Source of the DNA: Cryobacterium suzukii
GTDB taxonomy: Bacteria; Actinomycetota; Actinomycetes; Actinomycetales; Microbacteriaceae
NCBI RefSeq assembly: GCF_004403185.1
Contig: NZ_SOHJ01000014.1
Location: 62,001 to 126,000, forward strand
DNA: 64,000 nucleotides
Direction: 5' to 3'
A model generated the notes under the pieces. It saw only the letters and a program-made list of their open reading frames with translations. It did not search any database and was not told the origin of the DNA. The position numbers and the translations under genes are program-made. Below are positions 59,708-64,000 of this stretch, one piece after another (the first letter of the stretch is position 1; each line of letters starts with the position of its first letter).

Positions 59708-61327
59708 TCACCCCGAGACGGACACCGAGATCTCGTGCAGTCCGGTGGCTCCGTTGGGGGCGACGTCGGCGGTGGCCGACGTCTGTACGAGGCCCGCGGC
59801 ATCCGTTGCCCGCACCTTGACGGTGTGGTCGCCGGCGCTCGCGTTCTGCCAGGTGTAGGCCCACTGTCGCCAGGTGTCGACCGAGATTGCGTCGGCAAGG
59901 GTGGCGTCCTGCCAGGGGCCGTCGTCGATCTGCACGGCGACCGCGCTGATCCCCACGTGCTGCGACCATGCCACGCCGGCGATGACGATCGACCCGGCGG
60001 ATACCGAGGCTCCCTGGCGGGGCACATCGATGCGGGAGGAGAGCTTGATCGGGCCTTGTGCCGACCAACCGCGCGGGGTCCAGTAGCCCTGCTCCTGGTC
60101 GAACCGGGTGAGTTTGAGTTCGACGACCCATTTCGTCGCCGAGACGTAGCCGTACAGGCCGGGCACGACCATGCGCACCGGATAGCCGTGTTCGAGGGGG
60201 AGCGGTTCGCCGTTCATACCGACGGCGAGAATGGCGTTGCGGCCGTCGGTGAGCGCCTCGATCGGGGTGCCGGCCGTGAAACCGTCCTGGCTGGTCGAAA
60301 GCACCATATCGGCATTGCCCGTGGGCTTCGCCCGCGCCAGCAGCTCGCGAATCGGGTAGCCGAGCCAGGTGGCATTGCCGATCAGGTCGCCCCCGACGTA
60401 GTTCGACACGCAGGCCAGGGTGGTCGTGCTCTCTTCAAGCGGCAGGGCGAGCAGCTCGGCGAAGTCGATCTCGACCTCGTTCTCGACCATGCCGGTGATC
60501 TTCAGTCGCCAGTCGCGCGGGTCGATGCGCGGCACGCTCAGGGCGGTGTCGATGCGATAGAAGTCAGCGTTCGGAGTGATCAGCGGGGTGATTCCTGCCA
60601 CGTCGAGGCTCGCCCCGGCCGGAATGGCAGCCGCGCGAACGGATGGCGTGGGCAGGGTGAACAGCGCGCGTGCGGCATCCGCTGCCCGGGTGGCTGCGGC
60701 ACTGAACTGTGTGCCGGCCAGGGCGAGCAGGCCGATGCCGGCGGTGATTCCGGTGTAGACGAGGAAACGGCGACGGTCAGGGCCGCCTTCTTCGAGGTGT
60801 ATCGGTACCTGTTCCGGCGACGATGCCGTGGCGGAGTGCCCGGTGCGGCGATCGACGGGCAGCCTGGTCGTGAGAAAGGTCAGCGCGATCGCCGCTACGC
60901 CCATGGCCACGACGGCCGGGACCGCGTCGAGGGTGGAGGCGCTCGAGCGGGAGAGCGCCGCAAACAGGGCGATCGCGCCGATGAGCACGACCAGTAGGCG
61001 GCCGAAGGGCGGGCGCCGACTCTCGAGAATGCCGGCCAGGCCGGCGACCAGGAGCAGCACGAGCACGATTGTCACGATCAGTACAATCTTGTCGGCCGTG
61101 CCGAACAGGCCAATGACGAGGTCCTTGACGGCGGGTGGAACGATGTCGATGACGAGGGCGCCGACCGTCAGCACCGGGCTCGCGCCGGGGGCTATCCAAG
61201 CCGCGGTCAACTCGGCCACGCCGAGACCCGCGAGGGCGGCAGCTAGCCCGGCGGCCGCCGGGCGCCAGAGCGCCTGGGCAGGGTGTGGTGTAGCAACCGC
61301 AGCGGTGTCAGGAGTGACGTAGACCAT
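59708..61327 (-). CDS. Membrane-bound sulfite-oxidase-like molybdopterin oxidoreductase
   Basis: 539 residues. Four to five N-terminal membrane helices (to about 155) are followed by a cytoplasm-facing DRRRFLVYTG segment that resembles an internal Tat-like motif and a further helix. The catalytic part is of the sulfite oxidase fold with the molybdenum-ligand Cys in TTLACVSNYVGGDLIGNATW. A C-terminal immunoglobulin-like dimerisation domain has GVAWSQHVGISAVAVQIDDG. Substrate unknown. No molybdopterin synthesis genes adjoin it. Confidence 0.88.
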   Translation of the reverse strand: MVYVTPDTAAVATPHPAQALWRPAAAGLAAALAGLGVAELTAAWIAPGASPVLTVGALVIDIVPPAVKDLVIGLFGTADKIVLIVTIVLVLLLVAGLAGILESRRPPFGRLLVVLIGAIALFAALSRSSASTLDAVPAVVAMGVAAIALTFLTTRLPVDRRTGHSATASSPEQVPIHLEEGGPDRRRFLVYTGITAGIGLLALAGTQFSAAATRAADAARALFTLPTPSVRAAAIPAGASLDVAGITPLITPNADFYRIDTALSVPRIDPRDWRLKITGMVENEVEIDFAELLALPLEESTTTLACVSNYVGGDLIGNATWLGYPIRELLARAKPTGNADMVLSTSQDGFTAGTPIEALTDGRNAILAVGMNGEPLPLEHGYPVRMVVPGLYGYVSATKWVVELKLTRFDQEQGYWTPRGWSAQGPIKLSSRIDVPRQGASVSAGSIVIAGVAWSQHVGISAVAVQIDDGPWQDATLADAISVDTWRQWAYTWQNASAGDHTVKVRATDAAGLVQTSATADVAPNGATGLHEISVSVSG

Positions 61328-61553
61328 GTCGTCAGACTAGAACGGGCGGCTGAGATTACCACCCGGCCAGGCGTTTCGGCGGGTTTCGTCAGACATCCGC
61401 AACATATTGAACGTTCGGCTGGGCGGCTGATTCACCAAATTCATGGAGTTATGCGCGATGGCCGGGCCGGCGTGCGCCGAAACGTGACAGATGAAGAGAC
61501 TGAAAGGGGGAGATTCGAGGATACAGTGCGAAGTAGTGCAGTCTTGAGGGACT

Positions 61554-64000
61554 ATGTCTCAGCTTGCGCGCCTTGAAAACGAAACCGACCCCGACGTTCT
61601 CTTCGAGGCGTTCGAAACCTGGGCAACCGAGCAGGGCCTTACTCTCTACCCCGCGCAGGAGGAAGCGGTCATCGAGATCGTCTCGGGGGCCAACCTCATC
61701 CTGAGCACACCGACCGGGACCGGTAAGTCGCTCGTGGCCGTCGGAGCCCATTTTGCGGCGCTCTCCGCCGGTAAACGCAGCTTCTACACCGCGCCGATCA
61801 AGGCCCTCGTGAGTGAGAAGTTCTTCTCGCTGGTCGAAACTTTCGGGGCTGAAAACGTCGGCATGATGACCGGCGACTCGAGCGTCAACGCCGACGCCCC
61901 AATCATCTGCTGCACCGCCGAGATCCTCGCCAACCTCGCGCTGCGAAACGGCGAAGACACCGAGGTCGACCTCGTCGTAATGGACGAGTTCCACTTCTAC
62001 GGGGACCCGGAACGAGGCTGGGCCTGGCAGGTTCCCCTGCTGCTGTTGCCGCGCGTTCAGTTCATTCTCATGTCTGCCACTCTCGGTGACGTGAAATTCA
62101 TCAGCGACGACCTGACCCGGCGTACCGGGCGGGCCACCGCGGTCGTCACCGGGGTGGAGCGCCCGGTTCCGCTCAGCTATTACTACGAGCAGACCCCGGT
62201 GCACGAAACCGTTGAAGAGCTGCTGCACACCGACAAAGCGCCGGTGTACATCGTGCACTTCTCCCAGGCCGCCGCCCTCGAGCGTGCCCAGGCCCTGGCG
62301 AGCGCGAAGGTCGCGTCACGGGAGCAGCGTGACGTTATTGCAGAGCTGATCGGCGAGTTTCGGTTCACCACGAGTTTCGGCAAGACCCTGTCGCGGCTCA
62401 TCCGCATGGGAATCGGCGTGCACCATGCCGGCATGCTGCCGAAATACCGTCGTTTGGTGGAGCAGCTCGCCCAGCGCGGCTACCTGCGGGTGATCTGCGG
62501 CACAGACACCCTCGGCGTCGGCATCAATGTGCCCATTCGCACCGTCCTGTTCACCGCCCTCACCAAATATGACGGTGTGAAAATGCGTCAGGTGAATGTG
62601 CGAGAGTTTCACCAGATCGCGGGCCGGGCCGGGCGGGCCGGCTACGACACCGCGGGAACGGTGGTGATCCAAGCTCCCGAGCACGAGAGCGACAATCTCA
62701 AGGCCATCGAGAAAGCCGGTGATGACCCGAAAAAGAAGCGCAAAATCGTGCGCAAGAAGGCGCCGGACGGTTTCGTCTCCTGGGGCGAACCGAGCTTCCG
62801 CCGCCTGGTCGACGCCGAACCCGAGACCCTCTCCTCGAGCATGCAGATGACCGCGGCGATGCTCATCAACGTGATCGGACGCGGCGGCGATGCCTTCGCC
62901 CACGTGCACTCCCTCGTTTTCGACAACCACGAGCCGTGGAAGCGCCAGCTGGTGCTGGCCCGACGGGCCCTCGGTATCTACAAGACCCTGCGTGAAGCCG
63001 GAATTGTCGAGCAGAGCGCCAGCGGCAGCATCCGCTTGACCGTCGACCTGCAGGCGAACTTTGCGCTCAACCAGCCGCTATCGCCGTTTGCGCTGGCCGC
63101 GTTCGAACTTCTCGACCCCGAAGCGCCCACGTACTCGCTCGACATGATTTCGATTCTGGAGTCAACCCTCGACGACCCGCGGCCGGTGCTCATGGGGCAA
63201 CAATTTGCCGCGCGCGGTGAGGCCGTGAACGCGATGAAGCGTGAGGGCATCGAATACGACGAGCGGATGGCGCTGCTCGAGGAGATCACCTACCCCAAGC
63301 CGCTGGAAGAGCTGCTGAACTACACCTTCGAGACCTACAAGGCATCTCAACCGTGGATCGCCGACTTCGAACTCAGGCCCAAAACCGTCGTGCGTGACAT
63401 GTACGAGCGGGCCATGTCGTTTGGCGAGTTCATCGCGTTCTACAAGCTCGCCCGCAGCGAGGGCGTCGTGCTGCGCTACCTGTCCGACGCCTATCGGGCC
63501 GCCCGGCAGACCATTCCCGACGAAGCGAAGAACGAAGACCTGCTCGACCTGATCGAATGGCTCGGCGAGCTCGTGCGTCAGGTGGACTCGAGCCTGCTCG
63601 ACGAGTGGGAGGAATTGCTACACCCCGACCTCGCCGCGCACGCCGCCGAATCGCACGCGATTCTGCCGCCACCGCCGCGCCGACTGACCACTAACGTGCG
63701 GGCTTTTCGCATTTTGGTGCGCAATGAACTGTTCCGCCGGGTGCAGTTGGCCGCACTTGAGCACTACGACGAGCTCGGCGAACTCGACCGCGAGCACGGC
63801 TACTCGAGTGACGTCTGGGCCGAAGCCATGGACGGCTATTTCGCTGAACACGATGAGTTGCTCACCGGCGGCAACGCGAGAAGTTCTGACCTGCTCATGA
63901 TCGAGGAGGGCGCCGGGGAGTGGACTGTTCGCCAGATTCTCGACGACCCGGCCGGCGACCACGACTGGGGGATCAGCGCGAGCGTGAACCTCGCAGACTC
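61554..64000 (+). CDS. DEAD/DEAH-box helicase with DUF3516-type C-terminus, 5' part
   Basis: Superfamily 2 helicase, probably acting on RNA. 815 codons are visible and the gene leaves the window open. Motif I is STPTGTGKSL (GTGKS at 55-59), motif II reads VVMDEFHFYG, motif III MSATLGD, and motif VI QIAGRAGRAGY. A basic loop KKKRKIVRKK follows. The long region after residue 420 (FRRLVDAEPETLSSSMQMT ... GIYKTLREAGI) matches the DUF3516 extension common in actinobacterial helicases of this type. ATG 61554 has GAGGG upstream. The 226-bp gap before it shows nothing else clear. Confidence 0.88.
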   Translation, partial: MSQLARLENETDPDVLFEAFETWATEQGLTLYPAQEEAVIEIVSGANLILSTPTGTGKSLVAVGAHFAALSAGKRSFYTAPIKALVSEKFFSLVETFGAENVGMMTGDSSVNADAPIICCTAEILANLALRNGEDTEVDLVVMDEFHFYGDPERGWAWQVPLLLLPRVQFILMSATLGDVKFISDDLTRRTGRATAVVTGVERPVPLSYYYEQTPVHETVEELLHTDKAPVYIVHFSQAAALERAQALASAKVASREQRDVIAELIGEFRFTTSFGKTLSRLIRMGIGVHHAGMLPKYRRLVEQLAQRGYLRVICGTDTLGVGINVPIRTVLFTALTKYDGVKMRQVNVREFHQIAGRAGRAGYDTAGTVVIQAPEHESDNLKAIEKAGDDPKKKRKIVRKKAPDGFVSWGEPSFRRLVDAEPETLSSSMQMTAAMLINVIGRGGDAFAHVHSLVFDNHEPWKRQLVLARRALGIYKTLREAGIVEQSASGSIRLTVDLQANFALNQPLSPFALAAFELLDPEAPTYSLDMISILESTLDDPRPVLMGQQFAARGEAVNAMKREGIEYDERMALLEEITYPKPLEELLNYTFETYKASQPWIADFELRPKTVVRDMYERAMSFGEFIAFYKLARSEGVVLRYLSDAYRAARQTIPDEAKNEDLLDLIEWLGELVRQVDSSLLDEWEELLHPDLAAHAAESHAILPPPPRRLTTNVRAFRILVRNELFRRVQLAALEHYDELGELDREHGYSSDVWAEAMDGYFAEHDELLTGGNARSSDLLMIEEGAGEWTVRQILDDPAGDHDWGISASVNLAD

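Overview
The window is high-GC DNA from an actinobacterium, most likely a member of the Microbacteriaceae (Cryobacterium/Salinibacterium/Leifsonia-like). I infer this from protein style, from many promoters of the form TANNNT-N6/7-ATG that place the start codon at the 5' end of the mRNA, and from the frequent word AGCGGATGC. Genes are dense, on both strands, and look chromosomal. I see no rRNA, tRNA, CRISPR array, transposase or prophage gene.

Layout. 1-5.0 kb: propionate (methylcitrate cycle) locus, with prpE diverging from a GntR/FCD regulator followed by prpD-prpB-prpC. 5.1-7.7 kb: a tight run of phosphoribosyltransferase, S51-type peptidase, uracil-DNA glycosylase and GNAT acetyltransferase. 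7.7-12.9 kb: YigZ, SDR, amidase and an MMPL exporter. 12.9-17 kb: oxidative-stress block (Fur-family repressor with a palindromic operator, catalase, flavoprotein disulfide oxidoreductase, very small HEXXH protein). 17.2-19.7 kb: overlapping lipid kinase and two alpha/beta hydrolases. 19.8-27.5 kb: crotonase, arginase-fold enzyme, PspA, C26 amidotransferase, trans-sulfuration PLP enzyme, small CxxC protein, gamma-glutamyltransferase. 27.7-29.6 kb: DUF2231-like membrane protein and an FHA protein with a small partner. 29.7-35.7 kb: fructose PTS operon fruR-fruK-fruA-ptsI-ptsH, all on the minus strand. 35.8-40 kb: sbcD-sbcC. 40.1-41.7 kb: 5'-nucleotidase, a promoter directly followed by a terminator, and a toxin-antitoxin-like pair. 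41.7-44 kb: cystine-type ABC transporter. 44.1-52.2 kb: RecQ with an unusual tail, membrane proteins, M18 aminopeptidase, a MerR regulator with a membrane protein, and an MpaB-like oxygenase. 52.3-59.2 kb: sugar MFS transporter behind a leaderless 8-codon ORF, a pseudo-exonuclease with a BRCT-like end, a DksA-type zinc finger, RNase HI, tatA, tatC and a Tat-exported ferritin-like protein. 59.2-64 kb: hairpins and an 84-bp tandem duplication, a membrane sulfite-oxidase-like molybdoenzyme, and the start of a DEAD/DEAH helicase.

How genes work together. prpE activates propionate and prpDBC convert it to pyruvate and succinate under one regulator. EI and HPr encoded in the fru operon feed phosphate to the fructose permease, and fruK completes entry into glycolysis. 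The Fur-like repressor probably controls itself, katA and possibly the divergent exporter. sbcCD, ung, recQ, rnhA and the BRCT protein are DNA or nucleic-acid maintenance genes scattered between metabolic operons.

Most unusual items: the pseudo-exonuclease that has lost all five DEDDh catalytic positions; the leaderless 8-codon ORF coupled to the sugar transporter; the promoter-terminator unit at 40.8 kb; in-frame repeats in sbcC and tatA; the FHA gene pair; and the HEXXH mini-protein coupled to a flavoprotein. All functional statements rest on motif recognition by eye; no database search was run.
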